Shown piece after piece: positions 40,966 to 49,551 of a DNA stretch of 64,000 nt; position 1 is the stretch's first letter, and every line of letters begins with the position of its first letter. The stretch is taken from assembly GCA_964461715.1 (NCBI GenBank), contig CAYWVR010000003.1, positions 79,927-143,926 on the forward strand. Reading direction: 5' to 3'. Origin of the DNA: CAYWVR01 sp964461715 (lineage in GTDB: Bacteria > Planctomycetota > Phycisphaerae > FEN-1346). Below the pieces are notes generated by a model. The model saw only the letters and a list, made by a program, of their open reading frames with translations, was not told the DNA's origin and made no database searches. Position numbers and translations under genes: made by a program.

Positions 40966-42357
40966 ATGAGCGACAAGCAATCCATCCGAATCGCGTACAT
41001 CGGCGGGGGCAGCCGCGGCTGGGCCCGGACGTTGATGACGGACCTGGCGCTGGAAGCGCGGCTCGAGGGCGAGATTCTCCTCTACGACATCGCCCACGAC
41101 CGAGCCCGCGAGAACGTCGCGAAGGCCGCCGAGATCTTCGGCCACCCGGACGCCGTCACCCGCTTCGACGTGCGGGCGGTCGAGACGCCGGAGGCGGCCC
41201 TGGCGGGGGCGGACTTCGTCGTCCTCTCGATCCTCCCCGGCCCGCGCCGCATGTTCGCGAATGATCTGGATATTCCCGCGCGCTACGGCATTGTCCAGAC
41301 GGTCGGCGACACGACCGGTCCGGGCGGCATCAGCCGGGCCCTTCGCTCGGTTCCCATTTACACAGATTACGCGCGTCGGATCATGGCCTGCTGCCCCGAC
41401 GCCTGGGTCGTCAACTACACGAACCCGATGACGCTGTGCACGGCGGCCCTTTACGCGGCCGAGCCGGACATCCGGGCCTTCGGGTGCTGCCACGAGATCT
41501 TCGGGACGCAGGGCTGGCTGGCGATGATGGTCAGGCGGGACCGCGGCATCGCCCCGCCGCATCGGCGTGAGATCGTCGTCGAGGCCAGCGGCGTCAACCA
41601 CTTCACGTTCTTCACCTCCGCGACCTACGGGGGCGAGGACGTTTTTCCGGCGGTGCGGCGATTCATGGAGACGGGCGACTTCTTCCGCGACCGGACCGCG
41701 GACGCCCTGGCCCGCAACCGCATCGGACGGTTCGGAAGCTGCGACGGCCTCGTCCAGCTCGAGTTTCTCCGCCGCTACGGCGTCGTCGGGGCCGCCGGCG
41801 ACCGGCACCTCGTCGAGTTCGTCCCGTGGTGGTGCGCGAGCGAGGCGGTGCTCCACCGCTGGGGCGTTAGCGTGACGCCGAGCTCGGCGCGCCTGCGCAC
41901 GTGGCGGCCGCCCGAGGATGCCGTCAGCGAGGTCGAGGCCGCGAAGGCGAAGCGCGAGTCCGAGCGACCCCGGGGCCTTACGCGCTCGAAGGAAGAGGGC
42001 GTCGACCTGATGGCCGCGCTCATGGGCCTCGGGGACCTGCGGACGAACCTCAATCTTCCGAATCGCGGCCAGATGCCCGCGATGCCCGCCGGGCATGTCG
42101 TCGAGACGATGGCGAATGTCTCGAAGGATCGGGCCGAGCCCATCCCCGCGACGCCCCTGCCGGAGGGGCTCTCGGTCCTCGTCGAACGCGTCGCCCGGGT
42201 CCAGGCCCTCACCCTCCGGGCCGCCCTCGAGAAGGACCGCGACGTCGCCCTTCACGCGGTGCTGGCCGACCCGCTCGTCACGATCGACCCGGCACGGGCG
42301 GCGGCCATGCTCGACGAGATGATCGACGCGAACCGCGACGCGCTGCGGGGGTGGTGA
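40966..42357 (+). CDS. GH4 family glycosidase (alpha-galactosidase/6-phospho-glucosidase type)
   Basis: 463 residues from ATG at 40966. GH4 enzymes use NAD and a metal to cleave glycosides by a redox-elimination route. The N-terminal Rossmann loop is IRIAYIGGGSRGWARTLMTD. The family metal and active-site blocks are VVNYTNPMTL (~148), FGCCHEIFG (~172) and EASGVNHFTFF (~205). The ribosome binding site is weak. The sequence favours the alpha-galactosidase/alpha-glucuronidase branch, but substrate cannot be assigned. A second, decayed GH4 gene lies at 45980. It is convergent with the oxidoreductase at 42376. Confidence 0.88.
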   Translation: MSDKQSIRIAYIGGGSRGWARTLMTDLALEARLEGEILLYDIAHDRARENVAKAAEIFGHPDAVTRFDVRAVETPEAALAGADFVVLSILPGPRRMFANDLDIPARYGIVQTVGDTTGPGGISRALRSVPIYTDYARRIMACCPDAWVVNYTNPMTLCTAALYAAEPDIRAFGCCHEIFGTQGWLAMMVRRDRGIAPPHRREIVVEASGVNHFTFFTSATYGGEDVFPAVRRFMETGDFFRDRTADALARNRIGRFGSCDGLVQLEFLRRYGVVGAAGDRHLVEFVPWWCASEAVLHRWGVSVTPSSARLRTWRPPEDAVSEVEAAKAKRESERPRGLTRSKEEGVDLMAALMGLGDLRTNLNLPNRGQMPAMPAGHVVETMANVSKDRAEPIPATPLPEGLSVLVERVARVQALTLRAALEKDRDVALHAVLADPLVTIDPARAAAMLDEMIDANRDALRGW

Positions 42358-42375
42358 CCCAACCCCGCCGCCGCA

Positions 42376-43299
42376 TCAGTCGTACGCGACCGCCCGCTCC
42401 GTCCCGTCGGCGGCCAAGCTTGCGACGAGGTCGAGGATGACGGTGGACTTGCGACCCTCGACGCCGTCGCACGCCAGGGGGACCTCGCCCCGCAGGTGCC
42501 GCACGAAGTTCTCGACGATGCCCCAGTGCGTCGCGGGTAGCGGCCCGAGCTTCTCGGTCGTCTTCTCCCCGCCGCGGTCGAGGACCAGGTGCCCGGCCTT
42601 CAGGTCGAGGATCCGAATCCGCCCCTCCGTACCCCTCAGGTCCAGCGTCTCCGGCACGAGGTTCTCGTCCCACCCGACGGGCGTCACGCCCACCCCGCCG
42701 CCCGCGTGCCGCACGGACAGCCGCGGGCCGCGCGGCGCGTGGCTGCACGGCGGCAGGTCCTCCTGGCGGGCCCAGACGGCTTCGGCGTCTCCGAGGAAGA
42801 AGTGCAGCAGGTCGAGCCGGTGCGAGAGGGGGAACTCGTCGTTGACGTGAATCTCGCGCAGGGCCCCGATCGCCCCGTCCTCGACGAGCGCCTTGGCCCG
42901 CAGGATCGTCGGGTACCCCCGCCGGTAGTACGCGACGGCCAGCGTGACGCCCGCCTCGCGACAGACCTCGATCATCTCGTCGCACAGGGCCGTGTTCGAG
43001 GCCATCGCCTTTTCGCAGAGGACGTGCTTGCCGGCCCGGGCCGCGGCGATCGTGTGCTCGTGATGGAAGCGGTCGGGGGTCGCGACGTAGACGGCCTCGA
43101 CCTCGGCGTCGGCCAGAAGGTCTTCGACGGTGTCGTAGAAACGGGGGACCTTGTGCCGGCGGGCGAAGTCCTCGGCCTTCTCGCGCGTTCGCCGCATCAC
43201 TGCCGCCAATCGGCTTCCTTCGACGCCATAGAGCGCCGGCCCGGCCTTCTTCTCGCACACGTCCCCGCATCCGATGGTGCCCCAAGTCACGGTGTTCAT
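42376..43299 (-). CDS. Gfo/Idh/MocA-family oxidoreductase
   Basis: 307 residues from ATG at 43299; earlier in-frame codons lie within the predicted promoter region. Rossmann start VTWGTIGCGDVCEKKAGPAL, the motif HVLCEKAMASN (EKA in place of EKP), and HRLDLLHFFLGDAEAV with the His-Asp pair. The product is a soluble NAD(P)-dependent sugar or polyol dehydrogenase. It faces the GH4 gene tail to tail, which suggests a shared sugar-degradation task. The promoter is at 43339-43367. Confidence 0.88.
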   Translation of the reverse strand: MNTVTWGTIGCGDVCEKKAGPALYGVEGSRLAAVMRRTREKAEDFARRHKVPRFYDTVEDLLADAEVEAVYVATPDRFHHEHTIAAARAGKHVLCEKAMASNTALCDEMIEVCREAGVTLAVAYYRRGYPTILRAKALVEDGAIGALREIHVNDEFPLSHRLDLLHFFLGDAEAVWARQEDLPPCSHAPRGPRLSVRHAGGGVGVTPVGWDENLVPETLDLRGTEGRIRILDLKAGHLVLDRGGEKTTEKLGPLPATHWGIVENFVRHLRGEVPLACDGVEGRKSTVILDLVASLAADGTERAVAYD

Positions 43300-43338
43300 C
43301 CACGGCCCTCGCTCGCTCGGGTTCAGGTTAGGCCCCCC

Positions 43339-43367
43339 AGTATGGACTCCGGGCAGCGGGTTGGCAA
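43339..43367 (-). promoter_or_regulatory. sigma-70-like promoter of the oxidoreductase gene
   Basis: Minus strand: TTGCCA (43367-43362), 17-base spacer, CATACT (43344-43339), about 40 bases before the ATG. Confidence 0.45.
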
Positions 43368-43436
43368 GGCTGGAAGGCCGAGCCGTTGGAGCCCCCGTCG
43401 GGGGCCGCAAACACCGGCCGCTGCGGGGTCCGCCCC

Positions 43437-43465
43437 TTTACCCCGGCCCGACCCGCGGGTACCAT
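43437..43465 (+). promoter_or_regulatory. Candidate sigma-70 promoter of the exported peptidase gene
   Basis: TTTACC (43437-43442), 17-base spacer, TACCAT (43460-43465), about 58 bases before the ATG. Each hexamer matches at four of six positions. Confidence 0.35.
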
Positions 43466-43522
43466 GGACCACCGACCCGCCGGTTCCGCACCGCCGGCTA
43501 AACATTGCCAGGAGTCCACGCC

Positions 43523-44842
43523 ATGAAACGCCTGCTCACCCCCCTCGCCCTGCTCCTGGCCGCCGCCATCACCTCGGCGGCGCCCGCCACCGAGGACCTT
43601 GTCCAGCTCGCCGAGGAGGTCGCCCGCGACGTCGAGGCCCTTCGGGGCTGGAAGTTCAAGAAACCCGTCAAGAAGGCCATGGTCACCGAAGACGAGATGG
43701 CCGTCTACTTCGAGAAGGCGTTCGACCGCGAGTTTCCCGGCCCGAAGCTCCCTCACCTCCAGGCCATCGGCCGCATGCTCGGCGTCCTGCCCGAGGACCG
43801 TGACGTCAAGGAGGCCATCATCGCGGCCATGAAGCTCCAGGCGGCGGGGTTCTACGACCCCGACGCCGAGACGTTCTTCGTCGTTGCCGAACGGGCCAAG
43901 TCCTTGGGCCCCGCCCTCGTGCGGATTCTCATCGCCCACGAGCTGACCCACGCCCTCGACGACCAGCACCTGGGCCTGCGGCAGTACCTTTTGGACGAAG
44001 AGCTGACGCAGGACCAGAAGCTCGCCCGGCTGGGAGTGGCGGAGGGCTCGGCCACGTGCCTCATGCAGCGCTACCAGATGAAGCTGATGGCCGAGGGCAA
44101 GCTCAGCCTCGAGGACATCATGGCCGTCGCCCAGGCCCAGTCCGGCCGCAACGCCCGGTTCCTGGCCGAGGCCCCCCCGTACCTGCTGGCCTGGATGGGG
44201 ACGTACCCCTGCGGCGCGAACTTCCTGATGCGCGGCAAGATGATGGAGGCGATGATGGGCGGCGGCGGGAACGTGGCCGAGGACCTGAAACAGGCCACCG
44301 AGAGAGCCCCCGCCTCCACCGAGCAGCTCCTCCATCCGGAGAAGTACTGGGACCCCGCCCGGGCCGATGCGCCCGTCCTCATCGACGATGCCGCCATGAC
44401 GAAGCGCCTCGCCGCTCCCGGCCGCTCCATCGTCTGCACCGAGACGATCGGCGAGATGCTCGCCGCGGCGGCCACCCGTCCCGAAAGCGAGCCCGCCTCG
44501 ATCCTCACCGCCCTGCTGCCGCAGAACTACACGAGCGACGCCGCGTCCGGATGGGGCGGCGACCGGTTCTACCTGGTCGCCGCCGGGGACGGCGACGAGA
44601 CGCTCGAGGAGGCCAAGGGCGTCTGGGTCACCGTCTGGGACACCGAGGCCGACCGTGACCAGTTCCTCGCGGCCATGGCAACCGCGCGCCCGAAGGCCGT
44701 CGCGCGCAAGATCGGCACCCTCGGGGCCGTCTTCCTCTTCGGCTTCGATGCCAAGGACGCCGCCTCCCTCGCCGACACCCTCGAACAATCGCCCCCGCCG
44801 CTCCAATGCAACGGGAAGGCGTGGTCGTTCTGGGTGCTGTGA
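43523..44842 (+). CDS. Exported HExxH zinc-protease-like protein
   Basis: 439 residues from ATG at 43523, CAGGAGT upstream. Signal peptide LLTPLALLLAAAITSAAPA. The zinc-binding motif HELTH is at 138-142 inside IAHELTHALDDQHLG, and the following GVAEGSATCLMQRYQMKLM has a Glu at the spacing of a third ligand, as in gluzincin-like peptidases. The rest (FYDPDAETFFVVAE, HPEKYWDPAR, SGWGGDRFYLV) resembles a family of secreted bacterial proteins of unknown substrate. It is probably periplasmic. No partner gene is obvious. Confidence 0.8.
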   Translation: MKRLLTPLALLLAAAITSAAPATEDLVQLAEEVARDVEALRGWKFKKPVKKAMVTEDEMAVYFEKAFDREFPGPKLPHLQAIGRMLGVLPEDRDVKEAIIAAMKLQAAGFYDPDAETFFVVAERAKSLGPALVRILIAHELTHALDDQHLGLRQYLLDEELTQDQKLARLGVAEGSATCLMQRYQMKLMAEGKLSLEDIMAVAQAQSGRNARFLAEAPPYLLAWMGTYPCGANFLMRGKMMEAMMGGGGNVAEDLKQATERAPASTEQLLHPEKYWDPARADAPVLIDDAAMTKRLAAPGRSIVCTETIGEMLAAAATRPESEPASILTALLPQNYTSDAASGWGGDRFYLVAAGDGDETLEEAKGVWVTVWDTEADRDQFLAAMATARPKAVARKIGTLGAVFLFGFDAKDAASLADTLEQSPPPLQCNGKAWSFWVL

Positions 44843-44886
44843 GCCGTGCGACGGGCGCATCCCTCATCTGCAAGAGAGGTGACACG

Positions 44887-45975
44887 ATGGACCGACGTGA
44901 TTTTCTCGCCGCGGCCGGGGCGGCCGCCGGCGCGATGGCCGCGGGAGTCGTGCCCGCGGCACGGGCCCGCGCGGCCGAGGCGCCCGCAACGAACCCCCGG
45001 GCCGACCGCATGAAGGTCGGGTGCCAGCGGTGGGGATCCAGCCCGGAGATGATGCCCTTCCTCCGGCGGTGCGGCGTGCGGAACATCTGCGCCTCGCCCG
45101 CCAAGACCGGGCCCGACGGGCTCTGGACCGTCGAAACCCTGACGGAGCGCAAACGCCAGGCCGAGGCCTTCGGCATGAGCGTGGACCTGATGTACCTCGG
45201 CTTCTCCTCGATCGTCCTCGGCGAGGGCGATCGCCGCGACCGCGAGATCGAGAAGGTCCGCACCCTCGTCCGCCGCGCGGGCGAGGCGCGCATCCCCGGC
45301 CTCCAGTACAACCTCCACGTCCGAGCCTGGAAGCCCCGCACGGGCCGCGCGCCGGGGCGCGGCGGGTCGGAGTACTCGGCCTGGAACCTGGCGAAGGCCG
45401 AGGACCGCCGGCCGCGCGTCGACGTCGCGGGACTCGGGCCCGACGCGATGTGGGAGCGGATCACGCACTTCCTGGAGCGGGTCGTGCCCGTCGCCACCGA
45501 GGCCAAGGTCCGCCTGGCCTTTCATCCGCCGGACCCCCCCATCCCGGCGAAGAACCGCTGGGACGTGGCCCAGGTCCTCGACACCGTCGAGGGCATGCAG
45601 CGGTTCGTCGAGACGTGCGCGAGCCCCTACCATGGCCTCAACTTCTGCCAGGGCACGTTCTCCGAGATGCTTCGCGACCCGGCCCGCGAGATCTTCGACG
45701 TGATCCGATGGTTCGGGTCGCGCGGCACGATTTTCAACGTTCACTTCCGGAACCTGCGGGGCGGGCGCGACAAGTTCGTCGAGGTCTACCCCGACGAGGG
45801 CGACGTCGACATGGCCCGGGCCGTCCGCACGTACAAGGAGGTCGGCTACACCGGCATGCTCATGCCCGACCACGTCCCCCGCCACCCCGAGGACGACACC
45901 GGCCAGCGCGAGAGCTTCGCGTTCGCCTACGGCTACATCAAGGGCCTCATCGACGCCGTCCTGAGCGAGGGCTGA
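44887..45975 (+). CDS. Tat-exported mannonate dehydratase (UxuA family)
   Basis: 362 residues from ATG at 44887, GAGGTGA upstream. A twin-arginine signal opens it (DRRDFLAAAGAAAGAMAAG), unusual for an enzyme that is cytoplasmic in enterobacteria. The TIM-barrel body has UxuA blocks: FHPPDPPIPA (~213), GLNFCQGTFSEM (~250), VHFRNLRGG (~285) and MLMPDHVPRHPED (~325), which supply the metal-binding His, Cys and Asp residues. Mannonate dehydratase turns D-mannonate into 2-keto-3-deoxygluconate in glucuronate breakdown. The decayed GH4 gene downstream may once have fed it. Confidence 0.85.
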   Translation: MDRRDFLAAAGAAAGAMAAGVVPAARARAAEAPATNPRADRMKVGCQRWGSSPEMMPFLRRCGVRNICASPAKTGPDGLWTVETLTERKRQAEAFGMSVDLMYLGFSSIVLGEGDRRDREIEKVRTLVRRAGEARIPGLQYNLHVRAWKPRTGRAPGRGGSEYSAWNLAKAEDRRPRVDVAGLGPDAMWERITHFLERVVPVATEAKVRLAFHPPDPPIPAKNRWDVAQVLDTVEGMQRFVETCASPYHGLNFCQGTFSEMLRDPAREIFDVIRWFGSRGTIFNVHFRNLRGGRDKFVEVYPDEGDVDMARAVRTYKEVGYTGMLMPDHVPRHPEDDTGQRESFAFAYGYIKGLIDAVLSEG

Positions 45976-45979
45976 GCGT

Positions 45980-46494
45980 GTGTACCTCAAGAGGGTCTTC
46001 GTCGGGGCGGGAAGCTGCGCCTTCGGGCCGATGACGCTGCGGCAGGCGCTGCTGGAGCACCGGCTGACGGACGTCGAGATGGCCCTGGTGGATGTCGACC
46101 GACCGGTGCTGGAGCTCATGGCCGCAGTGGCCCGGCGAATGGCCGCCCACATGCGCGAGCGGTGCCCGCAGGCGTGGTTCCCGTACTCGGCCAACCCCCT
46201 GCGGCGCCTCTGCCAGGCGATGCCGCCCTGGGCGTCCACAGGGCGGGCTTCTGGGACGCCGCCGCAACGGCTATCACATGCTCTGGCAGCTCATGTCCGG
46301 CGAGACGCTCGGCGACGACGAAGCCATGGCGGCGGCGGCGGAGCGGTGGAACGTGGCGATGGCGGGGCTCAACCACTTCAGCTGGGTGCTTCGCCCCGAG
46401 GGCCGCGAGACAGGCGAGGATCTCCTCCCCGTCCTCCGCCGCCACCGACGAGGTCCTCCGGGTCCACGTCGACGTCCTCGGCGCATACGCCTGA
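45980..46494 (+). pseudogene. Decayed GH4 glycosidase gene
   Basis: GTG at 45980 opens a clear GH4 N terminus (LKRVFVGAGSCAFGPMTLRQ, VEMALVDVDRPVLELMAAVA). After about residue 54 a block is missing. PQAWFPYSANPLRRLCQAM follows in the same frame (GH4 has NYTNP here), then the frame is lost. A second frame carries NGYHMLWQLMSGETLGDDEA and VAMAGLNHFSWVLRPEGRET, matching the GVNHF block, and a third ends DEVLRVHVDVLGAYA at 46494. At least one deletion and two frame changes make this non-functional. Confidence 0.8.
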
Positions 46495-46506
46495 GCGCGT
46501 TTCCGG

Positions 46507-46535
46507 TTGAACGTCCGGGGGGCCCCCGCTATGAT
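46507..46535 (+). promoter_or_regulatory. sigma-70-like promoter of the thrC-dapB pair
   Basis: TTGAAC (46507-46512), 17-base spacer, TATGAT (46530-46535). It predicts a transcript starting near 46542, just before GGGGAGGAG. Confidence 0.6.
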
Positions 46536-46590
46536 ATTCCGCCGCAGAGGGGAGGAGAGTGTGCGCTCATACGTGCGGAGACCGCCGCCC

Positions 46591-48000
46591 ATGCCCATCG
46601 AGGTCCGTCACGACGTCGCGCACCAGGCGTGCATCGACCCGGCCTGCGGGGCAACTTATGACGTCGGCGAGCCGCTCTTTGAGTGCCCGGCGTGCGGCAG
46701 TCTGCTCGACGTGCGCTACGACTGGTCGAAGGCCCGCCTTCCGCGGTCGCTGGCGGGGTTCGAGGCGGCATGGTCGCGTCCGCACGACCCGCTGGCGTTC
46801 TCGGGGGTGTGGCGATTCCACGCCCTGCTGCCCTTCGCCCCGCCGGAGAAGGTCATCACCATCGGCGAGGGCCGCACCATCCTCCAGCAGGCCGATCGCC
46901 TGGCCGATTACGCGGGCCTCAAAGCCAAGCGTCTCTTCCTCCAGTACGAGGGGATGAATCCGAGCGGGTCCTTCAAGGACAACGGCATGACGGCGGCGTT
47001 CACCCACGCCCACCTCGTGGGGGCGACGCGGGCCATCTGTGCCTCGACCGGCAACACCAGCGCCTCGGTCGCGCTCTTTTCGGCCGTCGACGGACGCATC
47101 CCCGCCATCGTCCTCATCGGCAGCGGCAAGATCGCCTACGGCAAGCTCGCCCAGGCCCTCGACTACGGGGTGCGAGTGCTCCAGGTGCGCGGCGACTTCG
47201 ACGCGTGCATGGCCCGCGTCAAGGAGGTCGCGCGGGACCTCAAGATCTACCTCATGAACAGCCTCAACCCGTTCCGCCTTGAGGGCCAGAAGACCATCAT
47301 GTACCGCATCCTGGAGGGCCTCCGGTGGGAGGTGCCCGACTGGATCGTGGTGCCCGGCGGGAACCTCGGCAATTCCTCCGCCTTCGGCAAGGCCTTTGCG
47401 GAGTTGCATGAGGTGGGCCTCATCGATCGCCTGCCGCGCCTCGCCGTCATCAACGCCGCCGGCGCCGACACCCTGTACCGCATTGTCAACGAGGAGAAGC
47501 TGGCCTGGAACGACGGCCACGTCGACGACGGCGCCATCGAGGCCTTCTACCGGCTGATGGACGCCGAGCAGCGCTCCGCCCGCACCCTCGCCAGCGCCAT
47601 CGAGATCAACCGGCCAGTAAACCTCAAGAAGTGCCTGCGGGCCCTCGACGTGACCGGCGGCGTGGTGGAGAAGGTGACCGACCAGGAAATCCTCGACGCC
47701 AAGGCCAAGATCGGCGCGGGCGGATTCGGGTGCGAGCCCGCCTCCGGGGCCACCGTGGCGGGCCTGCGGCACCTGCGCGAGGCGGGGATCGTCGGGTCCG
47801 ACGAGCGGGTCGTCTGCGTCCTGACAGGCCACACCCTCAAGGACCCCAACCTGACCGTCGCCTACCACACCGAGGACACCGCCGCCCTGCGCGAGAAGTA
47901 CGGTTACTACGGTTTCGAGTCGGCCTCCCACGCGAACCGGCCCGTCGTCGTCGACGACGACCTGGACGCCATCGTCGCCGCCATCCAGGAAGGAGCCTGA
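46591..48000 (+). CDS. thrC: Threonine synthase
   Basis: 469 residues if started at ATG 46591; a GTG at 46561 closer to GGGGAGGAG would add ten residues and cannot be excluded. The N terminus has a zinc-ribbon-like set of cysteines (CIDPACGATYD, FECPACGSLLDVRYDW). The PLP lysine is Lys129 in PSGSFKDNGM, with CASTGNTSASVA and VVPGGNLGNSSAFGKAFAEL, the phosphate-binding glycine loop. The enzyme makes threonine from O-phosphohomoserine in the cytoplasm. dapB follows 1 base later, joining two branches of the aspartate family. Confidence 0.92.
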   Translation: MPIEVRHDVAHQACIDPACGATYDVGEPLFECPACGSLLDVRYDWSKARLPRSLAGFEAAWSRPHDPLAFSGVWRFHALLPFAPPEKVITIGEGRTILQQADRLADYAGLKAKRLFLQYEGMNPSGSFKDNGMTAAFTHAHLVGATRAICASTGNTSASVALFSAVDGRIPAIVLIGSGKIAYGKLAQALDYGVRVLQVRGDFDACMARVKEVARDLKIYLMNSLNPFRLEGQKTIMYRILEGLRWEVPDWIVVPGGNLGNSSAFGKAFAELHEVGLIDRLPRLAVINAAGADTLYRIVNEEKLAWNDGHVDDGAIEAFYRLMDAEQRSARTLASAIEINRPVNLKKCLRALDVTGGVVEKVTDQEILDAKAKIGAGGFGCEPASGATVAGLRHLREAGIVGSDERVVCVLTGHTLKDPNLTVAYHTEDTAALREKYGYYGFESASHANRPVVVDDDLDAIVAAIQEGA

Positions 48001-48001
48001 G

Positions 48002-48796
48002 GTGATCCACGTTGCCATCGCCGGGGCCGCCGGACGCATGGGGCGGACGCTCGTGCGTCTGGTGATCGAGGCCGACGACCTCGAGCTCGCCGGCGCCGTC
48101 GAGGCACCCGGCCACGCCGCCCTCGGCACCGACGCCGCCGTCCTCGCCGGGGCGGGGTCCAAGGCGGGCGTGCCCCTGACCGAGGCCCTGCCCGACGGGG
48201 CCGACGTCGTCGTCGATTTCTCCCTGCCCGAAGGGACCACGGTTACCGCGGCGGCGTGTGCCGATCGCGGCATGCCCATCGTTGTGGGGACCACGGGGCT
48301 CGACGAGGACCAGAAGGCCCGCCTCGCTTCCGCCGCCGAACGGACCGCCGTCCTGGTCGCGCCGAACATGAGCGTCGGCGTAAATGTACTCTTCCGGGCG
48401 GCGGCCGAGCTCGCCAAGACGCTCGGTCCGGACTACGACGTCGAGATCGTCGAGGCCCACCACCGCTTCAAGCGCGACGCCCCCTCGGGCACGGCCTTGA
48501 AACTCGCCGAGGAGATCGCCAACGCCACCGGCCGCGACCTTGCCGCCGATGCCGCCTACGGCCGCGGGCCCGGCGAGGCCCCGCATCGCACGGGCGAAAT
48601 CGGTCTGCACGCCGTGCGCGGCGGGGACATCGTCGGTGAGCATACGATCTTCTACACGGGCCTCGGCGAGCGGATCGAGCTCAAGCACGTCGCCCATTCG
48701 CGAGAGACCTTCGCCCGAGGGGCGCTGCGGGCCGCCCGGTGGATTGCCGACCGCGGCCCGGGCCTGTACGGCATGGCCGACGTCCTCGGGCTTTAG
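48002..48796 (+). CDS. dapB: 4-hydroxy-tetrahydrodipicolinate reductase
   Basis: 264 residues from GTG at 48002, with GGAAGGAG upstream inside the end of thrC. Family blocks: IHVAIAGAAGRMGRTLVRLV (NAD(P) loop), DVVVDFSLPEGTT, VVGTTGLDEDQ, VLVAPNMSVGVNVLF, and the catalytic VEAHHRFKRDAPSGTALKLA (His-His and Lys). Length is normal. It reduces the heterocyclic precursor in lysine and diaminopimelate synthesis, so the cell probably makes DAP-type peptidoglycan. Confidence 0.96.
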   Translation: MIHVAIAGAAGRMGRTLVRLVIEADDLELAGAVEAPGHAALGTDAAVLAGAGSKAGVPLTEALPDGADVVVDFSLPEGTTVTAAACADRGMPIVVGTTGLDEDQKARLASAAERTAVLVAPNMSVGVNVLFRAAAELAKTLGPDYDVEIVEAHHRFKRDAPSGTALKLAEEIANATGRDLAADAAYGRGPGEAPHRTGEIGLHAVRGGDIVGEHTIFYTGLGERIELKHVAHSRETFARGALRAARWIADRGPGLYGMADVLGL

Positions 48797-48819
48797 GAAC
48801 TGCGGCGAAGGGGAACACG

Positions 48820-49551
48820 ATGGATGCGGCCTACGACGATGTGTCCGAACCCATACCGGGACGCGGCCTGGCCGTCGCCAGCCTCATCCTGGGCCTCGTC
48901 GGGCCCTGCACGGTGGGTCTGACGAGCGTCATCGGCCTGATCCTCGGCATCGTCGCTCTGGGACGCATCCCCCCCGGCAGACCAGGCCGGGGGTGGGCGA
49001 TCGGCGGCTTGGTCGTCTCGGGGGCGGGGCTGCTCCTGTGCATCCTCGCCGTCCCGCTGGTTCTGGTCGGCCTCGTGACGTTCCGGAACAGCGCCGGACC
49101 GGCTTTCCCGCCGACGGCGGTCCCGGCGTCGCCCCCCGCCGAGTGGAGCATCAACGCCACCCGCGACGGACGTACCTACCAGTTGACCTCGACGCGCAGC
49201 ACGTGGACGGAGGCGGCATCCGAGGCGGCCCGGGTGGGCGGCCACCTGGTGACGATCGCCCGTGCCGAGGAGGAGACCTGGCTCCTGGAGACGTTCGGCG
49301 TGGCGACGCAGGGCGAATCCAACCCCGCCCTCTGGATCGGCCTGACGAACCGCACGACCGAGGGCGCCTGGACGTGGACGAGCGGCGCGCCGGTCACGTA
49401 CACGAACTGGATGCCCGGCGAGCCCAACAACCTCGGCGACGAGGACGTCGCCATCCTGACGCCCCGGGGCTGGAACGACACGCAGGACGGCGACTGGGAG
49501 CAGCCGCACTACGGCATCATCGAGCTTCCGGCCGGCTTGGCAGGTCCGTGA
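48820..49551 (+). CDS. Membrane protein with DUF4190-like segments and a C-type-lectin-like domain
   Basis: 243 residues from ATG at 48820, GAAGGGGA upstream. Two to three membrane segments in the N-terminal 85 residues (LAVASLILGLVGPCTVGL, VIGLILGIVALGRI, GGLVVSGAGLLLCILAVPLV) resemble DUF4190. A C-type-lectin-like domain of ~125 residues follows: TRSTWTEAASEAARVGGHLV, LWIGLTNRTTEGAWTWTSG, NWMPGEPNNLGDEDVA with the sugar-type EPN motif, and GWNDTQDGDW. It lacks the usual disulphide cysteines. It probably binds a ligand outside the membrane. The 3' end overlaps the convergent ald gene by 35 bases. Confidence 0.78.
   Translation: MDAAYDDVSEPIPGRGLAVASLILGLVGPCTVGLTSVIGLILGIVALGRIPPGRPGRGWAIGGLVVSGAGLLLCILAVPLVLVGLVTFRNSAGPAFPPTAVPASPPAEWSINATRDGRTYQLTSTRSTWTEAASEAARVGGHLVTIARAEEETWLLETFGVATQGESNPALWIGLTNRTTEGAWTWTSGAPVTYTNWMPGEPNNLGDEDVAILTPRGWNDTQDGDWEQPHYGIIELPAGLAGP

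Noticed and set aside
40746..41000. An 84-codon minus-strand frame before the GH4 gene
   Set aside because: It lies opposite the transposase remnant and the GH4 start, with no ribosome binding site or recognisable content.
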